A stretch of DNA of 64,000 nucleotides from NCBI GenBank assembly GCA_021229015.1, contig CM037794.1:41621126-41685125 (forward strand). Reading direction: 5' to 3'. This DNA is from Solen grandis (lineage: Eukaryota; Mollusca; Bivalvia; Adapedonta; Solenidae). The position numbers and the translations under genes are program-made. A model generated the notes under the pieces. It saw only the letters and a list, made by a program, of their open reading frames with translations, made no database searches and was not told the origin of the DNA. Positions within the stretch are counted from its first letter, which is position 1. Every line of letters starts with the position of its first letter. This document shows positions 12,629 to 23,500 of the stretch, piece by piece.

Positions 12629-12930
12629 ATGAAACGTACTTCTACTACTACAAACACTGACTGTCATGCGCCATTGATTTTTATCGTTATTTTTACTATT
12701 ACATCTTGCAGAGCTCTGATTTTCTTTGCCGGCCTCGATCTTGTTGTTGGCGATGGGCACAATTCTTTCGTCGAAAATGACCTTCGCACCTGTTTACGGA
12801 CGGACACGTCATGTTTCCCGACACAACAGAAAATAAACGAATTGAAAACTAAGCTTTCCGGATCGGTTTTGACTTCGGGGGACAGTGATTACGACAGTGC
12901 ATCCCTCATGTATAACAAAGAAATGCAGAA
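12629..12930 (+). CDS. Candidate first exon, FAD-linked oxidoreductase-like (partial)
   Basis: An open frame from ATG 12629 runs to a strong splice donor (gtaagt at 12931). Its last 40 codons, ending ...KLSGSVLTSGDSDYDSA..MYN, resemble the N-terminal start of the FAD-binding (PCMH/berberine-bridge-type) domain of oxygen-dependent FAD oxidoreductases, in which a 'CFPT..KI.EL...L.G.V..PGD..YD.A' segment precedes the first FAD-binding strand. Residues about 15-41 are hydrophobic and could be a signal peptide. Alternatively the exon begins at 12712, after an acceptor-like 'ttgcag'. The donor leaves phase 2. No downstream exon with FAD-binding or catalytic residues was found in the window, so this is either the start of a gene with long introns or an orphan exon. 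Confidence 0.45.
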
Positions 12931-12934
12931 GTAA

Positions 12935-13895
12935 GTTAATTCACTTTTTTTTTTCGATCAGCAGTAGATCTACCACTGTTTACTTCAACTATTATTTAAG
13001 GTCTTCCCATCCTAACAGCCATATTCCATATCTTGCCACTGGATGGTAATATTTTTATGAAACTGTAAGTTTGAGGACATTAAAAAAATGAAAATATTTC
13101 ACCAATGGTTTTTTCAAGTTTTATCTTATTTGGGGGAGATCATTCGCATTTAAATTAACAATTGAAGCCTGTGAAAAATATGCAAACTCATGGTAGAAGA
13201 TGAATTGTATGATTTGTATCAGCTTTCGTGAAGAAATCTAAACTTTACCATAGGAAAATGGAGAAAGTCACCTTTCTTTTAGATATCAGGATGATAACTC
13301 ATTACAACAAAATAATCAAGGGGAGGTAATAAAAAACTGCTGTCACTTGTCATAATATATCAATATTCACCTAAAATAACCATTGTTCGACATTTTAAAA
13401 GCTTATATACATATGTATTGTTAAGTAATATGCATGGCTTTGATGGAATAGATCGCTATAAACGTGGGAAGACCTTAAAGGCATATTTCACAATATTTTT
13501 ACTATATAGACAGAGAAGGAAAATCAAAACTAACGAACATTTTTTTTAAAACTCGGCATGACCATGAAACAAATAAATGGGATAATAATGGGGTCTCCGT
13601 GCTACTTTTTGAGTTTTTTGCCCCTGAAAGTGAGTTTTTTTGTGCTCTTTTCTGTCATTTCCAATGGCAGATAACTCAAAATCAAGCATATCGATACCTT
13701 ATTTTATTTTACATTATTTTTTGTTGTTTCAGTCTTAGTCATTATGCAAATTTTAAAACAATTCCATTTAATTAATTTTTCACAATGTTTCAGCAAATAG
13801 ACATACTGCGTTTTTCTTGAAAAAAAAAGAAGAATATTACTATATATTCACGTTTGCGTTTTTGAGTTATCTGCCCCTGAAAGTGTTTTTTTTTT
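12935..13895. other. Intron or intergenic, no feature seen
   Basis: AT-rich sequence. The phrase 'gagttatctgcccctgaaagtg' (near 13865) recurs imperfectly near 13612, suggesting an old repeat. No exon was recognised. Confidence 0.4.
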
Positions 13896-13899
13896 TTTT

Positions 13900-14182
13900 A
13901 GCTCACCTGAGCTTTTGTGATCGCCTTTTGTCCGTCGTCCGTCGTCAACAATTGCTTGTGAACACTCTAGAGGCCACAGTTTTGGCCCAATCTTCATGAA
14001 ACTTGGTCAGGATGTTTGTCTACATGATATCTCGGATGAGTTCGAAATTGGGTCTATGGTGTCAAAAACTAGGTCACAGGTCAAATCTTAGAAAAACCTT
14101 GTGAACACTCTAGAGGTCAAAGTTTTAGCCCAATCTTCATGAAACTTGCTCAGGATGTTTGTCTTCATGATATCTCAGAGGA
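13900..14182 (+). mobile_element. Helentron-like family 1 element, 5' part, cut by gap
   Basis: Starts 'agctcacctgagc' after a T run and continues with GTCCGTCGTC. Two diverged units of 'cttgtgaacactctagagg.ca.agttttggcccaatcttcatgaaacttg' follow. The 3' end is lost in the gap at 14183. Confidence 0.6.
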
Positions 14183-14282
14183 NNNNNNNNNNNNNNNNNN
14201 NNNNNNNNNNNNNNNNNNNNNNNNNNNNNNNNNNNNNNNNNNNNNNNNNNNNNNNNNNNNNNNNNNNNNNNNNNNNNNNNNN
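14183..14282. other. Assembly gap (100 N)
   Basis: A run of exactly 100 N inside a repeat, probably where the assembly could not span it. Confidence 0.98.
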
Positions 14283-14551
14283 TACAATGGCATATTTAGT
14301 AGAATTATTTGTCTGTCAGGCACACACTATACAATATACACTGTTCTGTAGGAAACCTGATTACTGGAATCCTATCACATCAAACAATTACAGTTAGTTG
14401 ACTGTACAGGTGTTTTATGCATGTCCAGTATTCCCCTATCATTAGTTTCCATTTTTTAGACACTTTAATGGCTTATCTAAGGAACTGATATAATGCCTCA
14501 CTGTTTCAACAGGCATTAAACTGTGCTGATTAACAAGGTTTTTACTTTCAG

Positions 14552-14617
14552 AACTTTTATCACAGTATGAACAGAACTGTCACCACAAGGCCAAGCTTGA
14601 AAACCTTTTAAATAAAG
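14552..14617 (+). CDS. Candidate internal exon, unrecognised gene
   Basis: 66 bases lie between a good acceptor (pyrimidine-rich, 'tttactttcag') and donor (G|gtaagg). In the only open frame they encode two bases of a split codon, 21 residues beginning LLSQYEQ and ending NLLNK, then one base of the next codon, so both flanking introns are phase 1. The peptide is polar and helix-prone, as in coiled coils. The exon candidate at 17414 begins with exactly the two bases this phase needs. I do not recognise the protein. Confidence 0.35.
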
Positions 14618-14689
14618 GTAAGGTCATAGAGTTGAGTTGTACCTTTAAATAAACTTTATATCCAAATAATGTTTTGATTATTGTTTTGT

Positions 14690-15060
14690 TATATCCCTGC
14701 ATATGAATGTTTGTGTCACTCTATCGGTTGGTCGGTCAGTCCTTCGGACGGTTAAATCGTCCCCAAAAAGGAATTTCTTAATAATTTTTGTCATAAAAGA
14801 TAGATCTTTACCAAATTTAGGACTTGTTTACATTGTGTGAAGATAAAGCTTTGATGTGCATTTCAGGTTAGTTTGGTCAATGTCACTGTTACTAAAAATA
14901 GGCTTTTATTATTGTTTATGGTCTGCAAAATGGAATTGTCTTAATAACTTTTGTCAGTAATGAGATGTTATAATCAATAATCGTCGTCTGTTTTCGTCTT
15001 CAATTGTCTACTTGTGAATAGATTTTGAGTGATTATCTTTGTGATGAACTTATCTCATTG
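14690..15060. repeat. Old dispersed repeat fragment
   Basis: Contains 'cggttggtcggtcagtccttcggacgg' and diverged repeats of 'ttcttaataa.ttttgtca'. This is the style of the large non-autonomous repeats elsewhere in the window, but without clear ends. Confidence 0.3.
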
Positions 15061-15129
15061 GTTTATGTATACACTTGTATATATATTATGTTTATATATT
15101 TCAAAACTGTTTTCAGAGTCATTCATAGC

Positions 15130-15371
15130 TTAAACCTTTCCCTCATAGAGGAAACCATGAAAAGACCTATGCGAACAACATAAAACCAGATCAGCCTGCG
15201 AGTAACTCACAGGCTGATCAGGTTTTATGCTGTTCGCTGCTCCTCAGTGGTCTGGAAATGAGGACTTTATAATTAAATTCGGTAAGGTTTAACTGTGGTT
15301 TTCTGCAGATCAGGCTTTATGTGGTACCTATTGAGTGCGTCAAAATGAGTCTATATGAGGGAAAGGGTTAA
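15130..15371 (+). mobile_element. TTAA-flanked MITE (piggyBac-like), copy 1
   Basis: A 234-bp body is flanked by TTAA on both sides. The inverted ends are 'acctttccctcata' (left, one base off) and 'tatgagggaaagggt' (right). It is nearly identical and equal in length to 17991-18232. A TTAA target and C-rich ends are typical of piggyBac elements. There is no coding capacity. An internal hairpin (15 bp around 'ctgcgagtaactcacagg') has one mismatch in this copy. Confidence 0.8.
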
Positions 15372-15607
15372 AGTTAAGAGAGGGTTGCAATAATGAGCAC
15401 ACCACAAAAGAGACATTATAGTGCGGATGATTTTGCATTACTTACATGTAAAAGACCTAGAAATTTTTAAATTCTGAAATGAAAATGATATTAAACTAGT
15501 ATTGGAATCAAAAGAAGTGCCTGCTCTGATGCAGAACAAAACAAAAAAAATGTATAGGCAGATCACTAGTGAGTAAATTTTTTGATAGTTTAATGTTTTA
15601 TATTTTT

Positions 15608-16489
15608 AGCTCACCTGAGCACGTGTGCTCAGGATGAGCTTTTAGGATCGATGAATGTCCGTCGTCCGTCCGTCCGTCGTCCACAATTTGTTCGTTTGCA
15701 CTCTAGCATCTTCATTTCATGAGCAATTATCTTCAAACTTTATATTAATGTTTATAACCATAAAATCACAGCCAAGCTCGATTATGGCTGATATCCTACC
15801 ATTAGGTCAGGAGTTATGCCCCTTTTAATATTCAAAAAATGCCATATTTCAAGTTGTTTACACTCTAGCATCTTCATCTTTTGAGCAATCCTCTTCAAAC
15901 TTTATGGCAATGCTTATGACCATAAGGTCTCGATTGAGTTCGATTATGGCTGAGATTCATTAATTAGGTCAGGAGTTATGTCCCTTTTAATATTCAAAAA
16001 ATGCCATATTTCACTTTGTTTACAATCTAGCATCTTTATCTTTTGAGCAATCATCTTCAAACTTTATGGCAATGCTTATGACCATAATGTTTTTTTACAT
16101 CTTGCATCTTCATCTTTTGAGCAATCATCTTCAAACTTTATGACAATGCATATGACCATAAGGTCTTAATTGAGTTCGATTATGGCTGAGATCCGTCAAT
16201 TAGGTCAGGAGTTATGCCCCTTTTAATATAAAAAAAAGCCATATTTCACGTTGTTTACACTCTAGCATCTTCCTTTTTTTCATCTTCATTTTTAAATTTT
16301 AAGACAATGTTTATGCCCATAATCTCACAATCGGGTTCAATTATAACTGATATTGACTTGTAAATTTAGGAGTTATGCCCATTTCACCATAAAAAAAAGC
16401 CAGATTTCACTTTTACACTCAAGCATCTTTATTTCTTAAGCAATCATCTTTCTCAGGTGAGCGACCAAGGGCCATCTTGGCCCTCTTGT
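15608..16489 (+). mobile_element. Helentron-like family 1 element, complete
   Basis: The 5' end is 'agctcacctgagcac'. The inverted partner 'ctcaggtgagc' lies about 36 bp before the 3' end, followed by the hairpin 'gggccatcttggccc' and the end 'ctcttgtt'. In between are four diverged direct units of about 190 bp ('ctctagcatcttcat', 'gagcaatcatcttcaaactt', 'ggtcaggagttatgcccctt'). No coding capacity. A 5' end matched by a subterminal inverted copy, plus a 3' hairpin, is the asymmetric layout of Helentron-type (Helitron2) elements. Confidence 0.65.
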
Positions 16490-16659
16490 TTTACAGAAAG
16501 CAACACATTAGCTGTAATAATTTGCACTACGAGTTTAATTCTTGGACGTATATGTACATGTATATATTACACATATTATGTTGTAATGCATCACAAATAA
16601 ACATATACACTTGTAAATGCTATGGTTCGCATGATTTTCAATTAACTTGGCAGTTATGT

Positions 16660-17095
16660 TAACCTCAATGAGACTGAGTGTCACACTCAAGAGTTAGGTC
16701 CACAGCTCCAAGGTCAAGGTCACACTTAGAGGTCAAAATGGATCTGGATTAGCTTATCTTAGCAATAACTTAGACATGGATTGCAGGATTTTCAATAAAT
16801 TGGCAGTTATGTTTACCCCAACGAAATGGAGTGTCATGTGCATGAATTGTGTTCCAAGCTCAAAAGTAAAGGTCACATTTAGAAGTGAAGTTCATAATCA
16901 TCAAACTGGATTTGCTTTTCCAGGCTGTTAATTTTCTCTGGATCAAGGATTTCCAAATGATTTGGTAATATGTTTTGCCTCAAATAGACGATGTGTCACA
17001 CTAAAAAGTTGGGTCCCTAGCTTCATATTTAGCGGTGAAAGGTGCACCTTAGACAGTGGGCTCGGCATGTCAGCCTTGGGCATCTAGTATTTGTT
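16660..17095 (+). repeat. Diverged tandem repeat with 'aaggtcac' motif
   Basis: Three diverged units of about 160 bp share 'ttggcagttatgttaacct', 'gagtgtcac.ctc' and 'aaggtcaaggtcac'. Similar in style to 47400-47990. No coding content. Confidence 0.4.
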
Positions 17096-17413
17096 TATCT
17101 CTCTTGGAGATATATATTCAGTGAGGGCCTCCGCTGTCGATCGCCAATGGCGCCATTTGCGATTATTTTGAGATTCTGGCGCTAAATTTTGCCAGTTGGC
17201 GAAAGTAAGTGGCGCATGCTTTTTGTAGAGCATTGCATATCAAACACGCTGGTGTTTACACAGGAAGTATTCTGTTAGATTGCACACAGTAAATCTCATG
17301 CTGTGAGAGGAGCCAAAAAAATCGATAATTGAGGGCGGAGTAAGATTTATGTCACATTATCCAATCGACGCTTGTTTTTCAGCCAATCTATATTTTGCTA
17401 TCTTCTCTTCCAG

Positions 17414-17688
17414 TACACAGAAAATTAAACAAAATCCAGGCAACTGATTGCAGAAGAGCCTGCAGGGTTGTGAAACCTTCCAAGGAATCCTTATCAGAAG
17501 ACACAGATGTAGCAGAGAAATTTTTCAAAGAGACAAGTGTAACAGATGAGATGTGTAGAAGTGTCGGACAATGCTCTGTCTCAGAAGAATGGTCAGATGA
17601 TGTTGTTCAAGAAATTGGTGAAAATGAAGAAAGTGATACTAAAGCTGTTGATGCAGGTGTTGAGGATCTCAGATGTGGGAGGATTTGT
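17414..17688 (+). CDS. Candidate exon, unrecognised acidic protein (partial)
   Basis: After an acceptor-like 'ttctcttccag' (17413), an open frame of about 90 codons runs to a possible donor (gtaagg, 17689). It begins with two bases completing a split codon, matching the phase of 14552-14617. The peptide starts basic (HRKLNKIQ, CRRACR) and becomes acidic and serine-rich (SEDTDVAEKFF, EEWSDDVVQEIGENEESD). It would be a low-complexity, probably nuclear linker if real. Just past the donor another frame stays open to about 17836, so the boundary may be wrong or a frameshift may be present. No domain recognised. Confidence 0.35.
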
Positions 17689-17990
17689 GTAAGGAAGGTC
17701 TGAAAGAGCTGATGATAGTAGAGTTAGAGAATTTGTTAGTATAGCAGATGATAAGTTTGGTTCAGAGCAGAATGAGAATGTTAGGGGAAAAATTCCTTTA
17801 ATTTTCTTAAAAAATCTGGAGACAGGAAACTTCTAGGAGATATTTCTAATGTTAAATACAATTGATTTTTTTTTCACCTTTCTGAAATTATAATGACGGA
17901 GAATGTGACTAATAAGGATGCTGCATCTGTTGTATTACAAAATTAGAATTGGTAATCTAATGGAATGTTTCAGTGTTTACAGTTCCATAC

Positions 17991-18232
17991 TTAACCCTTT
18001 CCCTCATAGAGGAAACCATGAAAAGACCTATGCGAACAACATAAAACCAGATCAGCCTGCGAGTAACTCGCAGGCTGATCAGGTTTTATGCTGTTCGCTG
18101 CTCCTCAGTGGTCTGGAAATGAGGATTTTGTAATTAAATTTGGTAAGGTTTAAGTGTGGCTTTCTGCAGATCAGGCTTTATGTGGTACCTATTGAGTGCG
18201 TCAAAATGAGTCTATATGAGGGAAAGGGTTAA
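17991..18232 (+). mobile_element. TTAA-flanked MITE (piggyBac-like), copy 2
   Basis: A 234-bp body lies between TTAA duplicates, with ends 'ccctttccctcata' and 'tatgagggaaaggg'. An internal palindrome at 18032-18098 can fold into a roughly 33-bp stem, the central 15 bp on each side being perfect around a single base (18068 region). Near-identical to the copy 2.6 kb upstream, which implies recent mobility. Confidence 0.85.
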
Positions 18233-19030
18233 ACAATTGTTTGTTATAGCCCTGCTTCACAGAAATGTGGGTTATATTGGAATCTGGCTCATCAAGTCAT
18301 GATATATCCGGTCTCGTCATGTCATGATCCGTCCTGTACTCACATATGAAAACAAGGTGAAATGTAGGGTCAGGGTTTTTCCTTAAGAATCGGAGTAGAA
18401 GGCTAATTTTAATTTGTAGGAGCCACGGGGATCTGGGTGTCCTTACATATGTGTGTTTCTTTTTTCTTTGAATTATTCCCCCCCTTTTTTTTTTAAAATT
18501 CGGCAAATTTGAGTTGGCCAGGAAAAGATTTAAGATGGTCAAATCTGCCGCCAACCGCATCTTAAAGCAAACCTTATAGGGGTATTAATTATTGTCTGAA
18601 GAGATAGTTTTAGTTGAATTTACCTGACCTCCCCTTATCAATAGGTAGGTTGTTGCTTTTGTGTCTTTGTTTTTTTGGGGGGGAGAAGGAGTTGGAGTGG
18701 GGGGAGAGATAATTGATGAAAAATTCTGTCCAAATAAGAGTAGCATGACCATATCACCAATATGACTTATTATAAAGATGTATGAGAGGGGAGAAGGTTA
18801 ATAACAGATCCTGACCATGCCTTATGCATGTTTTTATTAATGAAATGCCCATGAACTTCTGTATCTTATACCCACCAAGTGTTTGAAAAAGATTTGTGAA
18901 AATTCCAAGAAGAAACATTTAAACTACTATCAAAGACAAAAAATAAGTAGGGGCATATTTAGTGGGTAAGGTCGGATAACTGCAAACAAACAGTTTCAAG
19001 GATAGCCTTGATGTATTCAAATTAATTTGC
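18233..19030. other. Intergenic, no feature seen
   Basis: AT-rich sequence with G-rich patches near 18675-18710. No convincing frame or RNA. Confidence 0.5.
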
Positions 19031-19032
19031 AG

Positions 19033-19172
19033 GCCATCCAGTAAGCTACACTATCGGTGCTTCTACCCGGGTACCTCAGTGTACTCGGGGTCTTCCTCCA
19101 CCTGTAATTAGCTATATGATTGAAATACTATAGCAGTGAAGGTAAACCCCAATACAACAACAACTAAGTTGA
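19033..19172 (+). mobile_element. SINE family A, 3' fragment
   Basis: Only the body and tail remain: 'ggtgcttctacccgggtacctc', 'cggggtcttcctccacctgtaattagct' and a (CAA)n tail. The tRNA-like head is missing. Confidence 0.75.
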
Positions 19173-19299
19173 CTGTGGGTATATTAATCACATCAGCAAC
19201 AACTGGTTAGAATTCACTGAGCTTCACATCAAATTACTTTAAAATATGTATATGGGTGCATCATCATCTGCATGTATATGCTTCTGTTTGTTAAGTACA

Positions 19300-19572
19300 A
19301 TTTTTGTTAGTACATTTTAAACCTTGTTAAGTATAAGTTTTGTTAGTACATTTTTAACCTTGCTCAGTACAATTTGTCACATTTTAAACCTTGCTCAGTA
19401 CAATTTGTCATATTTTAAACCTTGCTCAGTACAATTTGTCACATTTTTAACCTTGCTCAATACAATTTGTCATATTTTAAACCTTGTTAAGTACAGTTTG
19501 TCACATTTTAAACCTTGTTAAGTACAGTTTATCACATTTTAAGCCTTATTTAGTACAATTTGTTGCAGTTTA
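19300..19572 (+). repeat. 31-bp minisatellite, about 9 units
   Basis: Units of 'accttgctcagtacaatttg' plus 'tcacattttaa', diverging toward both ends. A short open frame through it is an artefact of the repeat. Confidence 0.85.
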
Positions 19573-19693
19573 AACCTCCTCATGATTATTTTTTGCACAA
19601 ATTTATGAATTGATGAGTATCAGTATACTGCATTTGAAACAATGGAGTATTATATGCTGTGCCGAATATAGAGTCTGAGCTACAATATTTATA

Positions 19694-19763
19694 GGAAAAA
19701 CAAAGAAGACCCTGATCAGGCAGCTCCAGGAAGGATCAAGTCTGCTCTGTTTGTTAAGGTGTC
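19694..19763 (+). CDS. Weak exon candidate, unrecognised
   Basis: Behind an acceptor-like 'atttatag', one frame (KNKEDPDQAAPGRIKSALFVK...) stays open to a possible donor at 'aag|gtgtca'. Its phase does not match the end of the 17414-17688 candidate. Codon-like composition is the only other support. Confidence 0.15.
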
Positions 19764-19976
19764 AGTTGATGTAAAGGATTACCTGTGCTGTGTAGCCAAC
19801 ATTGTGTTCAGGTCCCTGGCTTCCTTATTGTTATTACTGTAGGAGCATGCTTTGGTTTTACTGACATTCCTGTTGCACTAAAACACAGTATGTTACTGCG
19901 TAAACAGACAATGACTTTAAGTAAAGCGCACAATGCACTGAAAGGCTGTCTGCAGGCTTAACATGCTGAACAAGTT

Positions 19977-21604
19977 ATTATCCCCCGCTGAAGGCGTCTG
20001 TCTGTCCATCCTTCCGTCCCACATTTTTGTCCTGAGCATAACTCGAAAAGTATTTGAGGTATCAATTTGATACTTCATAGATTAATAGATCTCATTGAGG
20101 AGGAATGCAGTGCACATGAATGATAACCCTATCTTTCATAATATTTGAGTTATTGCCCTTTTTTATTTTTCAGGCTTAATTTTTGTCCGGAGCATAAGTC
20201 AAAAATTATTTGAGATATCAACTTGAAACTTTATAGGTGGATAGATCTCATTGAGGAGGATTGCAGTGCACAAGAATGATAACTCTGTCTTTCATAATTT
20301 TTGAGCTATTGCCCTTTCTTATTTTTCAGACTTAGTTTTTGTCTGGAGCATAACTCAAAAAGTATTACCGGTAAGGGTATCAATGTGATATGTCCTTTGT
20401 GGATAGATCTAATTGAGGAGGAGGACAGTGCACAAGATTGATGACTATACCTTTCATAATTTTTAGTTTTTTGGTTTTATGTTTTTTGGAAGTCAAAAAT
20501 ATTTGGGAATTGAAATTCATAGGTGGATAAATTGAGGAGAAGTGCAGTGCACAAGAATGATAACTCTTCCCTTCATAATTTTTTAGTTATTGCCCTTTGT
20601 TATTTTTCAGGTTTAATTTTTGTCACAGTGACCTTGACATTTTACCTGTGGACCTCGAAAAAGGGGAAGATGTAGGTCTTCACATGAGTTTCATATCTTT
20701 AATCACTTAAAACATTAGCCTTCATTATCATATTTTTTAGCTTGACTATTTGAAGAATATGAGAGCTATTGTAGTCGCCCTTGAGTCGGCGTTGCAGCTT
20801 TTGGTTAAAGTTTTGCATGCAAGTTACTGTCAACCTTATATCTCAATAACCATTTATGGTATTGACTTGAAAGTTTATAAATATGTTCAGGGGCATCAGA
20901 CAACCAAGGTAGATAACACTTGACTGAATTTAATTTGAATTATGGCTCCTTTTTAAATTTTGGTTAAAGTTTTGCATGCAGGATACTCTCATGCTTATAT
21001 CTCAGTATCCAGGCATACAATTAATTTGAAACATCTTTAATATGTTTAGGGGTATCATACTTTCATGGTAGATAACTCTTGATAGAATATGTTACAAATT
21101 ATGGCCCTTTTTAACTTAGAAATTTTGGTTAAAGTTTTGCATGTAAGGTACTTTCATGCTTATATCTCAGTATCCAAGCATGTGATTGATTTGAAACATC
21201 TTAAATACATTTAGGGGTACCATGCTATCAAGTTAGATAACTTTTAATTTAATATATTACAAGTTATGGCCCCTTTTTTAACATAGAAATTTTGGTTAAA
21301 GTTTTGCATGCACAGTGTTATTGTGCTTATGTCTCAGTAACTAGGCATGGGATTGATTTTAGACTTCATAAAAATATAAAGGGGGATCAGACTATCAAGT
21401 TATATCATTTTTGACTATTATTATGTACAGGGTATGTGAAGGGCAAGAATTGAAATAGATTTCATTTGATTTACCAACAAGCATTTTGAATAGTCGAGCG
21501 GGCTGTCCTCTGACAGCTCTTTTTTTTTTTAAATTTCTACTTTTTAACACATCTTCTAACAAGCAAGCATTCGGTGGGGGATGGCCATGTCAACATGGCT
21601 CTTG
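19977..21604 (+). mobile_element. Helentron-like non-autonomous element, family 2
   Basis: The 5' end 'atcccccgctgaa' has an imperfect inverted partner 'ttcggtgggggat' just before the 3' hairpin 'ggccatgtcaacatggc', and the element stops at 'tcttg'. Two sets of internal direct units follow one another: four of about 150 bp with 'gagcataactcaaaaagtattt' (20030-20640), then four of about 160 bp with 'ttttggttaaagttttgcatgc' (20800-21420). No coding capacity. The 3' architecture is shared with family 1. Confidence 0.65.
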
Positions 21605-22228
21605 TACATGTAATTCTAACTCAAGCGTTTAAGCAGGGTTGTTCTTGATAGAGGCAAAGGTAATGTAACGGCATTATATGCATTTTCCTGCAACTCTAGT
21701 TACTAGTAGTCAGCTGAAATCGCGCTTCGTTTCATGACAAACCCACAGGCAGTCTATCAGTGCGAGCACTTTGATTTGTTTCATTACAATCATGAGTGTG
21801 GTACCATTCATAAAATCACATAGCAGTAATATGCAAATGAGTCGGAGGGATACAAAATGGTGAAAACAATGGGGTAATTATGCAAATCAACGATGCCTGC
21901 TTTCGAATTACTGACACTTAAGACTGGCAGCTACAGCCAGTCTAAAAACTCCCAGCTTCACTTAGTAAAGTAGATGCTATATAAACATCACATGTGGTGT
22001 CCTATCTCATCGCATTTTACAAGAAATTCAGTATGTTTTCATATTGTGAATGAAGGCAGGTAACGGTAAATATCATCATCGGTGATGGCTCTAGTTTTAT
22101 AAGGTCTAGGTGAGTTCCAATATGAATTTGTGACATAGTTTTCTATGTGTTATAATATGTGCTTATTGAGGACTGGCTGTCTCAAATTTAAAGCCAATTT
22201 ACCTCTCAGTATTGTATGAATATGATAG
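21605..22228. other. Intergenic with two octamer motifs and a small hairpin
   Basis: Octamer 'atgcaaat' occurs twice 53 bp apart (about 21832 and 21885), followed by a 7-bp-stem hairpin 'gactggcagctacagccagtc' (about 21923). Such motifs can be POU-factor or snRNA-promoter elements, but no transcript can be shown. No coding frame seen. Confidence 0.3.
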
Positions 22229-22760
22229 TCACTGTAAGGCGAATATTTCTGTTATGAAAGTCAATGTAAAATGAATATTTCTGTCATGAAAGTCATGTAA
22301 GATGAATATATCTGTTATGAAAGTCAGTGTAAGATGAATATATCTGTTATGAAAGTCAATGTAAGATGAATATTTCTGTCATGCATCATAGTTGCTGTAA
22401 GATGAATATTTTTGTTATGAAAGTCAATTTAGATGAATATTTTTGTTATGAAAGTCAATGTTAGATGAATATTTTTGTTATGAAAGTCAATGTAAGATGA
22501 ATATTTCTGTTATGAAAGTCAATGTTAGATGAATATTTTTGTTATGAAAGTCAATGTTAGATGAATATTTCTGTTATGAAAGTCAATGTAAGATGAATAT
22601 TTGTTATGAAAGTCAATGTAAGATGAATATTTTTATTATGAAAGTCAATGTAAGATGAATATTTTTGTTATGAAAGTCAATGTAAGATGAATATTTTTGT
22701 TATGAAAGTCAATGTTAGATGAATATTTCTGTTATGAAAGTCAATGTAAGATGAATGGTC
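22229..22760 (+). repeat. 32-bp minisatellite, about 16 units
   Basis: Units of 'gtaagatgaatatttctgtt' plus 'atgaaagtcaat', with c/t and a/t variants and a few units shortened by 2-4 bases. Degenerate flanks extend to about 22860. Confidence 0.9.
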
Positions 22761-23246
22761 ACTGTCCGCTGAATGATTTTGTAAGGTGAACATTTCTGTT
22801 ACCAAAGTCTCTGTTAGATTTATATTTTTGTTATGATAGTCATTGTAAGGTTTTTATTTTTGTTATGTAGTGTGACCTACAGGTGCTGAGTTTATTTGTC
22901 AGGAAACATAGGCTTCACCAACATTAATGATGGAGAGTAGATTTTTTTTTCTAAATTTCTACCGATCATCTGTGAAGGAGCTGCTTTAAGGTATGTTGTG
23001 ATATATCAGAAGAATGTTTTATTATGATAGTCACTTAAGGTTGTTTTTTATATGATGTTATATGATATATTGTTGATATTCACTGATGGATTTATATTGT
23101 TAGATAGATGTTATTGTAAGGTTAGTAGTTTTGTTATGATAGTCGCTGTATTAGAATATAGTTTTGTATGATATCATGTTAGGGAATTATTTGAAGAAAG
23201 TCCCAGTATGAATATTTTGTATTTAAAGTAAGTTTGTATGATGTAA

Positions 23247-23500
23247 GGTAAGGGTATGTAAGAGAAAGTTTGTGATGAGAGAGAGTTTGATAAAAGAGAG
23301 AATTTATGATAAGGGAGACTGTGTTCAATAAAAGAGAGAAAGTTTGTAATAAGGGAGAGAGTGTGATAAAAGATAGAGTTTGTGATAAGGGGAGAGTTTG
23401 ATAAAAGATAGAGTTTGTGATAAGGGGAGAGTTTGATAAAAGAGAGAAAGTTTGTGATAAGGGGAAGAGTTTGATAAAAGAGAGAGTGTGTGTGTTTGTG
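23247..23500 (+). repeat. Purine-rich minisatellite (about 34 bp)
   Basis: Irregular units of 'gataaaagagagagtttgtg' plus 'ataaggggagagttt'. No coding content. Confidence 0.75.

Noticed and set aside
16480..16489. Classic Helitron 3' end (CTRR)
   Set aside because: The 3' terminus reads 'ctcttgtt', not CTRR. The inverted 5' motif before the hairpin fits the Helentron layout better, so the classic class was not claimed.
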